DNA of 64,000 nucleotides from Olsenella sp. An293 (GTDB lineage Bacteria; Actinomycetota; Coriobacteriia; Coriobacteriales; Atopobiaceae), in the NCBI RefSeq assembly GCF_002159495.1, contig NZ_NFIT01000001.1, forward strand, positions 1-64,000, in the 5' to 3' direction. The translations under genes and the position numbers were made by a program. Under the pieces are notes generated by a model. That model was not told the DNA's origin and did not search any database. It saw only the letters and a list, made by a program, of their open reading frames with translations. Positions 16,656 to 26,744 of the stretch are shown in pieces (the stretch's first letter is position 1; each line of letters starts with the position of its first letter).

Positions 16656-18479
16656 TCAGTTCTCGGAGAAGGGGCCCTCCCAGAGCGGCCGGGGGCCCTC
16701 GCCCTGTCCCGGATGGCGGCCGTGCCCCTCCGAAGGCGCCCCGTGCGCGGGACCGGAGAACGCCCCGCCCTGGGAGAAGTCCCTGAGGTAGCCGAGAAGG
16801 TCGTGCACCTCGCGCTCGCGATCGCGCTCGGAGACCGCCGGGATGTCCGGGCGCCCGGGCGCGAGCGCCCCCGTCTGCGCGAGGGCCTCCACGGCCTCCT
16901 CGACGCGTATGCGCTCGTCGTCGGCGCGAACGCGGTCGGACCAGGCGAGCCCGATCGGCCCGCGGGCCTCCGAGAGCGTCTTCGACGTGAGGGCGACCGA
17001 CCTCGCGGCCATGCCCTGCCGCTCCTGGGCCGCGCGCATGAGCTCGACGATGGCGGCGGCGGCCTCGGGACGCCCGTGGTCGGCGACGATGTCGGAGAGC
17101 GGCTGCTCCCACTCGACGTAGCTCGAGAGCACGAGGTCGACGAACTCGAGGCGCACCTCGTCGGAGGCGAGCGCCTCGAGCCCGGGCACCTCAGGCACGC
17201 CGAGGCGCCTGAAGGCCCCCGCCGGGATGGCCGGGGAGATGGTGTTTCTCAGGTGCGCGAGGGCAACGACCTCGGAGCGATACACGTCGGCGAGGGGGCT
17301 CAGCGCAGCCGCGCTCAGGCCGGCGCCGTCGCCGAGGGCACGGCCCGTCTTGTCGGCGGACCCCAGCGCGACGCAGCCCGTCCGCCGCGCGAGCTCGGCG
17401 AGGCGCGCCTGCGCGAGGTCGGCGGCGAGCGCGCGGTCCCTCTCGCCCGAGAGGTCGAGGCGCGAGACGTTCTCCGCGGGGAGCCTGAGCGCGGAGACGA
17501 GCCGCTCGGACGCGTCGTCCGCGGCGGCGTCCCCAGTGGCGAGCACGAGCGCGCGCACGCGTGTGGGGCCGAGGGCGTCGGTGGCGAGGGCGCACGTCAC
17601 CAGCGAGCCGAGGCTGCCGTCGAGAAGCGCGCAGACCCCCTGCGCCCCGAGCCGCGCGCACGCGTCCGAGACGCCACGGGAGAGCGCGCCCCAGGCCATG
17701 AGGGTGCCGTCGTAGACCTCGGGGGTGAGCGGGGCGGCGAGCGGGCCCTCGGCGGAGGGGTCGACGTCGCAGACGAGCAGGGCCTCCTCAAGGCTCGGAG
17801 CCTGGGCGGCGAGCTCACCCCACGGCGCGAGGACAAAGCTCGAGCCGCAGAAGACCTGCGAGTCGTAGGACCCCACGGCACCCACGCCCACGATCCAGGC
17901 GCCCGTCGCCTCGGCGTCGGCGAGGAAGCGGCCCTCGGTGAGCGAGCTGCCGAGCGCGCTCGACGCGTCATCGAGGGCAAACCCGTAGCCGCTGAGGTAG
18001 ACGATGACGTCGACGTCGTACTCGAACTCGTCGTACTCGTCGAGGTCGTCGTAGTCGAAGGCGACGCCCAGGCGCGCGCCGGCGAACTCGAGCTCGGGCA
18101 GGGGCCGCGCCTCGGGCGCCCCGGACCCCTGGCTCGCCGCGACCGACTGGAGGTACGCCGCCAGCCTGACGGGGACGATCCCGCCGTCTGCGATCAGCAT
18201 CGCCTCGGGGAGGGGCGCGCCGTCGATGTCGGCCAGCACCGGCACCAGGCAGGGGCACGCCAGCTCGTCGACGAGCCCGAGCAGGCACTCGGCGAGGTCG
18301 AGCAGGAACCCCTCGCGGTCGGCGTAGCTCACGGGGGCCACGCCGCAGAGCGCCGGCGCGGGAAAGACGAGCAGGTCGGCCCCCTGCCCCGCCGCGCGCT
18401 CGGACAGCTCGACCATGCGCGCCGCCGTCGCGGCGAACTCCCCCGCCCTCGTGCCCATCTGGGCGATCGCGATTCTCAT
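16656..18479 (-). CDS. NAD synthetase (NadE) homologue with lost catalytic residues
   Basis: A 607-residue protein with the two-domain plan of glutamine-dependent NAD+ synthetase: an N-terminal nitrilase-like glutaminase (about residues 1-240) and a C-terminal ATP-pyrophosphatase domain. Much of the framework is recognisable (MRIAIAQMGTRAGEF, LSPLADVYRSEVVALAHL, AIPAGAFRRLGVPEVPGLEA). The active sites are not. The nitrilase Glu position reads FPAPAL (Ala41), the Cys position reads GVAFDYDD (no Cys), and the P-loop SGGxDS reads DGSLGS (residues 287-292). The frame is intact over its full length, so it is maintained rather than decayed. It could be a pseudoenzyme with a regulatory or binding role. 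Start: ATG with GAGGGC upstream. It ends in a proline/glycine/histidine-rich tail. Confidence 0.8.
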   Translation of the reverse strand: MRIAIAQMGTRAGEFAATAARMVELSERAAGQGADLLVFPAPALCGVAPVSYADREGFLLDLAECLLGLVDELACPCLVPVLADIDGAPLPEAMLIADGGIVPVRLAAYLQSVAASQGSGAPEARPLPELEFAGARLGVAFDYDDLDEYDEFEYDVDVIVYLSGYGFALDDASSALGSSLTEGRFLADAEATGAWIVGVGAVGSYDSQVFCGSSFVLAPWGELAAQAPSLEEALLVCDVDPSAEGPLAAPLTPEVYDGTLMAWGALSRGVSDACARLGAQGVCALLDGSLGSLVTCALATDALGPTRVRALVLATGDAAADDASERLVSALRLPAENVSRLDLSGERDRALAADLAQARLAELARRTGCVALGSADKTGRALGDGAGLSAAALSPLADVYRSEVVALAHLRNTISPAIPAGAFRRLGVPEVPGLEALASDEVRLEFVDLVLSSYVEWEQPLSDIVADHGRPEAAAAIVELMRAAQERQGMAARSVALTSKTLSEARGPIGLAWSDRVRADDERIRVEEAVEALAQTGALAPGRPDIPAVSERDREREVHDLLGYLRDFSQGGAFSGPAHGAPSEGHGRHPGQGEGPRPLWEGPFSEN

Positions 18480-18552
18480 GCGCCCTCCAGTCGTCGCTCT
18501 TCTCGCTCAATTGTGCCACACGCCCGGGCGTGGCCGGCCGCGGCACAAAGGA

Positions 18553-18579
18553 GGCGGGGCCGGTCTCCCGCGCCCCGCC
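18553..18579 (-). terminator. terminator of the superoxide reductase gene
   Basis: GGCGGGGC and GCCCCGCC pair over 8 bp. On the minus strand the stem is followed by TCCTTTGTG. A second nested stem (TTGTGCC/GGCACAA, 18511-18548) lies beyond it. Confidence 0.6.
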
Positions 18580-18608
18580 CGGATCCTGCCCCGAAGCCAG
18601 CGTCTAGC

Positions 18609-18995
18609 CTAGGCGTCGACCTCGGCCTTCCAGAGGCCGTGCAGGTTACAGTAGGCGTAGACGGTGCCGCCCGCCGAGCAGCAGGCCCCAAACTTGGCGG
18701 AGGGCTCGTCGCCGGGGGCGAGGTGCTTCAGGCAGAGCTTGCCGTCGGTGGCCAGGGCGACCCACTCGATGTAGTGCTCCTCGAGCATGGGGTGGGCGAC
18801 CTCGCCCACGCTCACGACGATGTGGTTGCCGTCTCTGCTCACGACCGGCACGTGCTTCTCGGTGGCGGCGTCCGTGGAGCCTGCGACGAGCAGCTCCATG
18901 GGCTCGCCGCAGCAGCTCGGCGTGACGCCGCCGTCCCTCACGACGGTGACGATGTTGCCGCAGTGGTTGCAGCGATAGAACTTGACCTCGGCCAT
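18609..18995 (-). CDS. dfx: desulfoferrodoxin (superoxide reductase)
   Basis: A 128-residue class I desulfoferrodoxin (2Fe superoxide reductase). The N-terminal rubredoxin-like centre uses Cys9, Cys12, Cys28 and Cys29 (YRCNHCGN and SCCGEPM). The catalytic domain has the E46-K47-H48 motif (ATEKHVPVV), HPMLEEHYIEWV and the Cys-Asn-x-His pair YCNLHGLW, which ligate the second iron. It reduces superoxide to peroxide without making oxygen, the usual strategy of strict anaerobes. It supports an anaerobic lifestyle for the host. GAGAGGAACC precedes the ATG. It appears monocistronic. Confidence 0.96.
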   Translation of the reverse strand: MAEVKFYRCNHCGNIVTVVRDGGVTPSCCGEPMELLVAGSTDAATEKHVPVVSRDGNHIVVSVGEVAHPMLEEHYIEWVALATDGKLCLKHLAPGDEPSAKFGACCSAGGTVYAYCNLHGLWKAEVDA

Positions 18996-19119
18996 GGCGG
19001 TTCCTCTCTCGTGCGCGGGCGCCCTCTGCGCACCGCGATGCCCTATTGATACCCATAGGCTCGCATTTTTACACCGAGAAGGGCGAACGGGGGCGCGGGC
19101 GGCGAGCTCCGCGGGGCGC

Positions 19120-22100
19120 CTACGCCACGAGGACCTTGCCCTGACGTCCCACCAGGTCGATCATCTCGGCGAGAAGGACCATGTTGCGCGCGTCGACGCG
19201 CGTGGGAAGCTCCATGCGCATGACGTCGCCGGAGGTCGACTCCACGCGCAGCTCCACGTGATCGAGGCCCGGATAGCGCCCGAGGATCTGCCCGAGGCTG
19301 TCCATGTAGGGCCGCGTGAGCAGCGCCGCGGGGATGTTGACCTCCATGACCTTGGGCCGGTTGGACTTCTCGTCGAGCACGAGCGGCTCGACCGCCATGC
19401 AGATGACCTGGTTGCCGCGGTCGCCGCGCTCGAGCTTGCCCTCCACCTTCACGAAGACGTCCCCCGAGCTCTCGCCCGTCTCCTCGTCGACCTCGCCGGC
19501 GAGCGCCGAGGCGCACTTCTTGTAGAGCTTGGGGAAGACCACGAGCGTGACCTCGCCCTCCATGTCCTCGAGGGTGACGATGGCCATGGAGTCGCCGTTC
19601 TTGGTGGTCTTCTTCTGCACTGCCGTGACCATGCCGGCCAGGCGGATGACCTTGCCCTCGGGCACCTTGAAGCGCTCGTGGACGCCGCCGGAGGCGTCCG
19701 TGACCTCCTCGGCGACCTCGATGTCGGCGATGGTGTAGTCGCGGTTCTTGGCGAGCGCGTACTCGTACGGGCGCAGCGGGTGGTCCGAGACGTACAGTCC
19801 CAGGACCTCGTGCTCCTTTGCGAGCTTGACCGAGCGGTCCCACTCCACGCCGTCGGGCTCGGGGACGGTGTTCTCAAAGCCCGAGCCCGCCACGTCGCCA
19901 AAGAGGTCGAACATCGAGAACTGCCCGGCGGCGCGCTCCTTCTGGCGCTTGGTCGCGGCGTCGATGATGTTCTCGGGGTTGGCCTTGTCGACGAAGCGCA
20001 TGAGCTGCATGCGCGTGTAGCCCGTCGAGTCGAAGGCGCCCGAGCAGATCAGCGCCTCGACCACGCGGCGGTTGGCCTGGCCCGTGTCCATGCGGTCCAC
20101 GAAGTCGTGGAGGTTGGCGAACGGGCCGTTCTTATCGCGCTCCGCCATGATGGCCTCGCCCACGCCCTCGCCCACGCCGCGGATGCCGGCAAAGCCAAAG
20201 CGCACGCCGTCGGCGGTGGCGGTGAAGTCGCGGCCCGACTCGTTGATGTCGGGCGGCAGGATGGCCACGCCCTCGTGGCGGTAGGCGGTGACGTAGTGCA
20301 CGATCTTGTCGGTCTTGCCCATGTAGGACGTGAGGACCGAGGCCATGTACTCCTTGGGGTAGTGGGCCTTGAGCCAGGCCGTCTGCATGACGAGAATGGC
20401 ATAGCCCGCGGAGTGGCTCTTGTTGAACGCGTAGGAGGCGAACTCCAGGACGTCGTCCCAGATGCGCTGGGCGATCTCCTTCTTGTAACCGTTGGTGACC
20501 GCGCCGTTCATCCAGTGGTCGTAGGTCGTCTCGTCCTTGCCGTCGTCCCAGTGGAAGACCGTCGAGGTGAGGAGCTTGATCTTCTTCTTGGCCACCGGCT
20601 TTCTGATGCGCGAGTCGGACTCACCGGCCGAGAACCCCGACATCTTCATCGAGATCTTCATGACCTGCTCCTGGTAGACCATCGTGCCGTAGGTCTCGCC
20701 CAGGATGTCATCGAGGCGCGGGTCGTAGGAGACGGCCTCCTCGCGGCCGTTCATGCGGTTGATGTAGCTCGTGACCATGCCGGCGCCCAGAGGGCCCGGG
20801 CGGTAGAGGGCGATGAGGGCGACGACCTGCTTGTACTCGGTCGGCCGCATGTTCTTGATCGTGGAGGTCATGCCCGCGGACTCGATCTGGAAGACGCCGG
20901 CGGTGCGGCCCTCGCGCATGAGCTTGTAGATCTCCGGGTCGTCGAAGGGGATCTCGTCGACGTTGATGTCCACGCCGTGGTTGGCCTTGATGTTGGCGAG
21001 TGCCTTGGAGATGACCGTGAGGGTACGCAGGCCCAGGAAGTCCATCTTGAGCAGGCCCATGTCCGCCACGGAGTGGCCCTCGTACTGGGTGATCTCGACG
21101 CCGCCCTTGGTATCGATCTTGGTGGGCACGTGGTCGTTCACCGGCGTCGGGGTGATCAGGACGGCGCAGGCGTGCACGCCCTCGCCGCGGTGCAGGCCCT
21201 CGATGGAGAGCGCGGCGTCGATGATGCTGCGGGAGTCGGCCTCCTTGTTGTAGGCCTCCTCGAAGTCCGGGGAGTACTGGTCGGGTGCCTTCTCGGACTT
21301 GTGCAGCGCGTGGTCGAGCGTGAGCTTGGGGTCGTTGGCGAGCATCTTGGAGAGCTTCTGGCCCTGCCAGACGGGAAATCCGAGCACGCGGGCGGCGTCG
21401 TTGATGGCCTGCTTGGCCTTGATCGTGGAGTAGGTGATGACGTGGCAGACGCGCTCGGGGCCGTAGAGCTGACGGACGTGCTCCACGACCTCGAGGCGAC
21501 GCTCGTCGTCGAAGTCCATGTCGATATCGGGCATCTCGGAGCGCTGCGGGGAGAGGAAGCGCTCGAACATGAGGCCGTTGTCGAGCGGGTCGAAGGTCGT
21601 GATGTCCATCGCGTAGGCGACGATGGCGCCGGCGGCCGAGCCGCGGCCCGGGCCCACGCCGATGCCGTTGCGCTTGGCCCAGCGCACGTACTCCTGGACG
21701 ATCAGGAAGTAGTCGGCGAAGCCCTTCTCGCAGATGACCTTGTACTCGTACTCGAATCGCTCGCGCACGTTCTCGCCGCCGATGGTGAGCTCGCGCCAGT
21801 TCTCGCCGTAGCGGCGCGCGAGGCCGACCTCGCACTCCTTGCGGAAGCGCTCCTCCGAGGTCTCCCCGGGGTCGAGGTCCGGGAACTTGGGCAGGTACAT
21901 GTGCGACCAGTCGAGCTCGTAGGAGCACTTGTCGGCGACCTCGAGCGTGTTGTCGATGACCTCGGGGCACCAGGAGAAGAGCTCGCGCATCTCCTCCTCG
22001 CTCTTGATGTAGAACTCGGTGCCGGTCATGCGCTTGCGGTTGGCATCGTCGAGCTTGGAGGCCGTGCCGATGCAGCTGAGCACGTCCTGGGTGGGGGCGT

Positions 22101-22950
22101 CGTCGCGCGTGAGGTAGTGGTTGTCGTTGGTGGCGATGACCTTGATGCCGAGCTCCGCGCCCATCTTCACGATCTGCTCGGAGAGGGTGCGGTCCGTGAA
22201 GCCGCCCCAGTTGGGGTCGGCCAGGCCGTGGTCCTGGACCTCGAGGTAGAAGTCGTCGCCAAAGATCTCCTTGTAGGCGAGCGCCCAGCGACGGGCCTCG
22301 TCCGCGCGGCCCTCGAAGAACATGCGCGGGATGATGCCCGAGACGCAGGCCGAGGTGCAGATGATGCCCTCGTGGTAGCGCCGCAGCATGTCGAGGGTGG
22401 TGCGCGGGTAGTAGTAGAACATCTCGCCCGAGGCCGCCTCGCTCATCATCTTCATGAGGTTGACGTAGCCGGTCTCGTTCTTGGCGAGCAGGATCAGGTG
22501 GTAGCGATGCTGGCGGGTGCCCTTCTCGATGCAGTCGTCCGTGATGAAGTAGGCCTCGCAGCCAAAGATCGGCTTGATCAGCAGGCTCGGGCGGTTGGCG
22601 CGCACGGCGTCCAGGTCGTGGGTCTGCTCCCAGACGCGCACGTCGGAGGCCCACTGGGCATGGACGCGGTCGTGCGGGGCGGCGTCAGGGGCGTCCGGCT
22701 CGGGTTCCTCGAGCTCCCAGCCCTTCTGGAAGCACTCGACGTCGTGGCGCCACTGGCCCATGTCCTTCTGGGCGTCGTTGTAGCGGCGGCACTCCATGTC
22801 AAAGTCCGGGATGCCAAACATGTAGCCGTGGTCGGTCAGGGCCAGCGCCGGCATCCCGAGGTCGACGGCGCGCTTGACCATGTCCGAGACGCGGGTAGCG
22901 GCGTCGAGGATCGAGAAGTCCGAGTGGTTGTGAAGGTGGACGAAAGCCAT
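19120..22950 (-). CDS. dnaE: DNA polymerase III subunit alpha
   Basis: The replicative polymerase catalytic subunit, about 1,276 residues. It begins with a PHP domain (FVHLHNHSDFSILDA). The polymerase core shows PGRGSAAGAIVAYAMDIT and the catalytic aspartates in MPDIDMDFDDERR. Further on are the KPVAKKK fingers region, the helix-hairpin-helix (FAGIRGVGEGVGEAI) and an OB-fold near residue 1,050 (VIRLAGMVTAVQKKTTKNG). The ATG at 22950 fits the DnaE N-terminus and has GGGGAA upstream; the longer frame to 23052 adds nothing conserved. Several very long open frames on the opposite strand are composition artefacts. Confidence 0.96.
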   Translation of the reverse strand: MAFVHLHNHSDFSILDAATRVSDMVKRAVDLGMPALALTDHGYMFGIPDFDMECRRYNDAQKDMGQWRHDVECFQKGWELEEPEPDAPDAAPHDRVHAQWASDVRVWEQTHDLDAVRANRPSLLIKPIFGCEAYFITDDCIEKGTRQHRYHLILLAKNETGYVNLMKMMSEAASGEMFYYYPRTTLDMLRRYHEGIICTSACVSGIIPRMFFEGRADEARRWALAYKEIFGDDFYLEVQDHGLADPNWGGFTDRTLSEQIVKMGAELGIKVIATNDNHYLTRDDAPTQDVLSCIGTASKLDDANRKRMTGTEFYIKSEEEMRELFSWCPEVIDNTLEVADKCSYELDWSHMYLPKFPDLDPGETSEERFRKECEVGLARRYGENWRELTIGGENVRERFEYEYKVICEKGFADYFLIVQEYVRWAKRNGIGVGPGRGSAAGAIVAYAMDITTFDPLDNGLMFERFLSPQRSEMPDIDMDFDDERRLEVVEHVRQLYGPERVCHVITYSTIKAKQAINDAARVLGFPVWQGQKLSKMLANDPKLTLDHALHKSEKAPDQYSPDFEEAYNKEADSRSIIDAALSIEGLHRGEGVHACAVLITPTPVNDHVPTKIDTKGGVEITQYEGHSVADMGLLKMDFLGLRTLTVISKALANIKANHGVDINVDEIPFDDPEIYKLMREGRTAGVFQIESAGMTSTIKNMRPTEYKQVVALIALYRPGPLGAGMVTSYINRMNGREEAVSYDPRLDDILGETYGTMVYQEQVMKISMKMSGFSAGESDSRIRKPVAKKKIKLLTSTVFHWDDGKDETTYDHWMNGAVTNGYKKEIAQRIWDDVLEFASYAFNKSHSAGYAILVMQTAWLKAHYPKEYMASVLTSYMGKTDKIVHYVTAYRHEGVAILPPDINESGRDFTATADGVRFGFAGIRGVGEGVGEAIMAERDKNGPFANLHDFVDRMDTGQANRRVVEALICSGAFDSTGYTRMQLMRFVDKANPENIIDAATKRQKERAAGQFSMFDLFGDVAGSGFENTVPEPDGVEWDRSVKLAKEHEVLGLYVSDHPLRPYEYALAKNRDYTIADIEVAEEVTDASGGVHERFKVPEGKVIRLAGMVTAVQKKTTKNGDSMAIVTLEDMEGEVTLVVFPKLYKKCASALAGEVDEETGESSGDVFVKVEGKLERGDRGNQVICMAVEPLVLDEKSNRPKVMEVNIPAALLTRPYMDSLGQILGRYPGLDHVELRVESTSGDVMRMELPTRVDARNMVLLAEMIDLVGRQGKVLVA

Positions 22951-23225
22951 GTGGTGGTTCCCCGTCAGCTTGGTGTCAGTGGCGTGTCTCCTAGGATAGC
23001 GCCTCGACCGCGCGGCGGGACGCGACGAGGTGGGGCGCTGAGCTGCGCTCAATTGCGTTCTCGCAGGTCGTGACCACAGGGAATCTTCATGACGAGAAGG
23101 ACGCGGGGCGCGGGGCAGGGCTTACGAATCGGCGCGCGGGGCGCGCAGACCGGCTTCGCAGGCGCCGCCGGCCCGTCCGCGGCGAAGGGCGGGCGGGCCG
23201 GCGGGGCGAGAGGCACGAGACGCCG

Positions 23226-26200
23226 TCAGCCCCCGAAGGCGTAGCGCGCGACGAGCGGCTCGCCTGGGTCTGCGGGGTCATCGCGCTCCACGCAGACGAA
23301 GGCGCACGAGACGCTCGAGAAGCCCTGGTCGAGAAGGACGCCCGCATAGAACTCCGCCTGCATGGCATGGCGCTCGCGGACCTCCTCGGGCGAGAGCCCG
23401 GCGTCGCCGGTCTTGTAGTCGACCACGAGCGCGCGGCGCGCGGCGGAATCTGCGCAGAGCAGGTCGATCGCCCCCTCGAGGTACTCGCCGTGCGGTGAGT
23501 CCACCCGCAGGAAGAACGGGACCTCGGGGCGCACGCTCGGCCAGGCGAGCGCCTCGGCGCGCAGCGTCGAGCCCTCCCAGCGCGCGAGCGCCGCGCGAAG
23601 GCGGGCCGCCGCGCGCTCTGAGAGGTTCCATCGGCGCACCTGGGAGGCCACGCGCGCCTCGTCGACCGGGCCTCCCAGCTCGACCATCGCCTGCGCGAGC
23701 TCGTGGAAGGCGGAGCCGAGGTTGGTCGCCTTGTCGGCGTCCTCCGTCACGGGCGCGCCGGCGGAGCGGGCCTCGCGCTCCGCGTGCGACGGCACGGGCG
23801 CGGGCCTGCCCTCGGGGGCGAGCGCCGCGTGCACGCTCGAGTAGCTGAAGACGCCCTCGCGGGCGCGCCAGGTCCCCGGGGCCTCGTCGGCGCCGGGCGC
23901 CTCCGCCTCGTAGAGCACAAACGGAGCGACCTCGCCGTCCTTCTCGGCCGCCGCCCCGTCATCGTCTCCGAGCCCCCAGGCCACGACGTCGAGGGGGTCC
24001 TCCGGCAGCGGCCCGTCGAAGCCGGGCAGCGCGCCGCCGGAGCGGGCGAGCTCGCGGCGGCTCTCGCCCTCGCCCTCCGACTCCACGACGACGCAGCGCA
24101 GACGCGCCGGGGCGGACCCGCCGTAGTCGATCGCGCGCTCCCCCGGGACGGGGTCCCACTCCCCCGCCGAGAGCGCCTCGAGCGTCGCGGCGGCGAGCTC
24201 CGAGCACACGCCCTGCTTGCCGGAGGCCCCCGCCACGCCCACGACGAGCGCCTCGCGGGCGCGCGTGAGCGCCACGTAGAGCAGGCGCGCCTTCTCCTGG
24301 GACTCCTGGCGGAGGTCGGACTCCCTGAGCGCGAGGTAGCGCGCGGCGAGCGGGCGCGCCTCGGAGCGGTCCGCCCCCTCCTCGAGCGCCTCGGGGTCGA
24401 TCGCGGCGAGGACGGAGGGAACCACGTCGGCGGGGCGCAGCACGAAGGAGCGCCCGCCGGCCGCGGACGGCCCGCACGCGAGCCTCGAGTCGGCGCGCGG
24501 GTTGCCCCAGCACTCGGCCACGGCGCAGACGCCAAACTCCAGGCCCTTGGAGGCGTGCACGGTCATGACGCGCACCGTCCCGCCACCCTCCTCCTCGCCG
24601 CCGGCGAGCGAGGCGGGCGGGACCTTCGCCGCGGCGAGCCAGAGGTCGAACTCCGTCGCCGCGCGCGCGGCCCCGAGCCCGAGCTCGGAGGTGAGGTCGC
24701 GCACGTAGCGGATCGCCGCGAGCACGTTCGCGGCGCGCGCGAGCCCCTCGGGGCCGCCCGCCTCGAGGCGCGCGAGCCACCCGGAGTCGCGCGCGACGTC
24801 GGCGCAGACGTCGGCCACGGGACGCCAGCGCACCTGCTCGAGGGCACGGGCGAGCACCTCGTGCGCCCGGCGCAGCCGGGCCGACGGCTCACGGTCGTGG
24901 AAGAAGGTCATGTCGAGGATGCCGCGGTCGATCGAGCGCTTGGTCGGGGCGTCGAGCTTGTCCTGGGCTCGCGTCCCCAGCTCACAGAAGTCGTTGGCGT
25001 CGAGGCCAAACATCTCGCTGGCGAGCAGCGGGAAGAGCCCCGACTGCGTGTCCTTGGGGTTGGCCAGCGCGTGCAGCAGCGCGCAGACGACCTTGACCTC
25101 GTCGGTGCCCGTGAAGGTGGAGCCGCCCGTGACCACGCACTCCATCCCGCGGGCGCGGATCGCGTCGATGTAGGCGTCTGCGTGCGTGGTCACGCCGAGC
25201 AGAAGCGCCATGTCCCCGGGCCGCTCCCCGGCGTCGCGGTAGCGCGCGAGGGCGTCGGCGACCTGCGCCGCCATGACCGACGTCTGATGGCGGCTCGGCC
25301 GGCCCGACCGCCCGGTCCCGGCGCACACCTCGATGTCGACGCGCGGCAGCTCACGGGCGCGATAGCGGTCCTCGCGCGTGGCGCAGGCGTCGAGGTGCAT
25401 GAAGTCGGGCATGGCGCCGCGCGCCGCGCCCGCCCCGGCGCAGACCCGCTCGACGAGGGCGAGGACGTCCGCGTGGCTGCGGTAGTTGACGTCGAGGCGC
25501 ACCGTGCCCCGCTCGCCCACGCTCGCGCCGCGCCCGCGGAACACGCCGACGTCCGCCCCGCGGAAGCGGTAGATGGACTGCTGGGCGTCGCCCACGGTGC
25601 ACAGATGGCGCGCGCCCTCCCCCGAGAGCAGGCCGATGAGCTCGAGCTGCGTCTCGTCGGTGTCCTGGAACTCGTCGACCATCACCAGTCGGAAGCGGCC
25701 CGCGTAATCGCGCCGGACCTCCTCGTGGTCCCGGACGGCCGCGAGCGCGAGGCGCACGAGGTCGTCGTTGTCAAGGCAGCTCTGCGACCGCTTGAGCTCG
25801 TCGTAGCGCGCCGCGACGCGCCGCGCGAGCTCGAGCAGGAGGCCCGAGACGGGCGCCGCGCGCAGAAACGCCGCCTCCGCGCGCGCGAGGGCGAGGGCAG
25901 ATTTTGCAGCCGCGACCTGCTCCTTTATGGCGCCGCGCGCCTGAGGGAGCGAGACGCCTTCGAGCGCGGACAAGACCTCCTCCGGGGCGAGCGACCCCGG
26001 CCGGGCACCCGCGAGCCCCCGGAGCGTCTCGAGGGCGGGCGCGACCCTCTCGGCCGCCGCGGCGGTGAGCCCGCACGCGCCGAGCTCCTCCACGCGCATC
26101 GCGAGGTCGCGGACCGCGGCGTCCAGGGCGCGCGCGTCGCGGGGCGCCGGCGCGAGGGCGTCCAGGCCGCCCGGCAGCGCGGCCCCCTCGCGGACGAGGC

Positions 26201-26744
26201 GCTCGACGACGCCCATCGCCCCGGTGTAGCCCTGTGCGGAGAGCGTCCCCATGTCAAACTCGGAGAAGACCGGCGAGAAGGACTCGTCTGCTCGGGCGGC
26301 GCGCATGACCTCGTCCATGGCCGCGTCGAGAAGTGCCTGCTGGCGGGAGTCTGCGATGACCGAGAAGGACGGGTCGAGCCCGAGGTCGAGGGCGTGTCGC
26401 GCGAGGATGCGCCGGCACATGCCGTGGATCGTGGAGATCCAGGCGTCGTCGACGGAGAGCGCCTCGTCCGCCATGCCCGAGCGGCGCAGCGTGGAGCGGA
26501 CGCGCTCCTTGATCTCGCGCGCGGCGGCCTCGGTGAAGGTGATCACGAGCGCCTGGCCGAGGTCGTCGAGGAAGGGGGCGCCGTCCGGGCCGGAGCCCGG
26601 ACAGAGCGCCCACGCGATGCGCTGGGTGAGCGTGAAGGTCTTGCCCGACCCCGCGCCCGCCTCCACGAACAGGGGCTCGTCAAGGGTCTCGGCGATCTGG
26701 CGCTGGCGCTCGTTGAGGCCGGAGAGGTCGACGGGGCTGCTCAC
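23226..26744 (-). CDS. addA: AddA helicase-nuclease
   Basis: AddA is the 3'-5' UvrD-type motor and RecB-family nuclease of the AddAB recombinational repair complex. The 1,172-residue protein has Walker A FVEAGAGSGKT near residue 30, LVMVDEFQDTDETQLELIGL (motif II) and GDAQQSIYRFRGADVGVF (motif III). The UvrD C-terminal motif is VRVMTVHASKGLEFGVCAVA, and the C-terminal nuclease has GAIDLLCAD and ALVVDYKTGD. The GTG start at 26744 overlaps the addB stop (GTGA). The longer open frame upstream lies within addB and is not used. Confidence 0.94.
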   Translation of the reverse strand: MSSPVDLSGLNERQRQIAETLDEPLFVEAGAGSGKTFTLTQRIAWALCPGSGPDGAPFLDDLGQALVITFTEAAAREIKERVRSTLRRSGMADEALSVDDAWISTIHGMCRRILARHALDLGLDPSFSVIADSRQQALLDAAMDEVMRAARADESFSPVFSEFDMGTLSAQGYTGAMGVVERLVREGAALPGGLDALAPAPRDARALDAAVRDLAMRVEELGACGLTAAAAERVAPALETLRGLAGARPGSLAPEEVLSALEGVSLPQARGAIKEQVAAAKSALALARAEAAFLRAAPVSGLLLELARRVAARYDELKRSQSCLDNDDLVRLALAAVRDHEEVRRDYAGRFRLVMVDEFQDTDETQLELIGLLSGEGARHLCTVGDAQQSIYRFRGADVGVFRGRGASVGERGTVRLDVNYRSHADVLALVERVCAGAGAARGAMPDFMHLDACATREDRYRARELPRVDIEVCAGTGRSGRPSRHQTSVMAAQVADALARYRDAGERPGDMALLLGVTTHADAYIDAIRARGMECVVTGGSTFTGTDEVKVVCALLHALANPKDTQSGLFPLLASEMFGLDANDFCELGTRAQDKLDAPTKRSIDRGILDMTFFHDREPSARLRRAHEVLARALEQVRWRPVADVCADVARDSGWLARLEAGGPEGLARAANVLAAIRYVRDLTSELGLGAARAATEFDLWLAAAKVPPASLAGGEEEGGGTVRVMTVHASKGLEFGVCAVAECWGNPRADSRLACGPSAAGGRSFVLRPADVVPSVLAAIDPEALEEGADRSEARPLAARYLALRESDLRQESQEKARLLYVALTRAREALVVGVAGASGKQGVCSELAAATLEALSAGEWDPVPGERAIDYGGSAPARLRCVVVESEGEGESRRELARSGGALPGFDGPLPEDPLDVVAWGLGDDDGAAAEKDGEVAPFVLYEAEAPGADEAPGTWRAREGVFSYSSVHAALAPEGRPAPVPSHAEREARSAGAPVTEDADKATNLGSAFHELAQAMVELGGPVDEARVASQVRRWNLSERAAARLRAALARWEGSTLRAEALAWPSVRPEVPFFLRVDSPHGEYLEGAIDLLCADSAARRALVVDYKTGDAGLSPEEVRERHAMQAEFYAGVLLDQGFSSVSCAFVCVERDDPADPGEPLVARYAFGG

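Noticed and set aside
18982-23073. Open frame of 1,363 codons on the plus strand opposite dnaE
   Set aside because: It is the antisense of dnaE, with low-complexity His/Val/Leu/Asp-rich sequence and no ribosome site. High GC produces such frames throughout.
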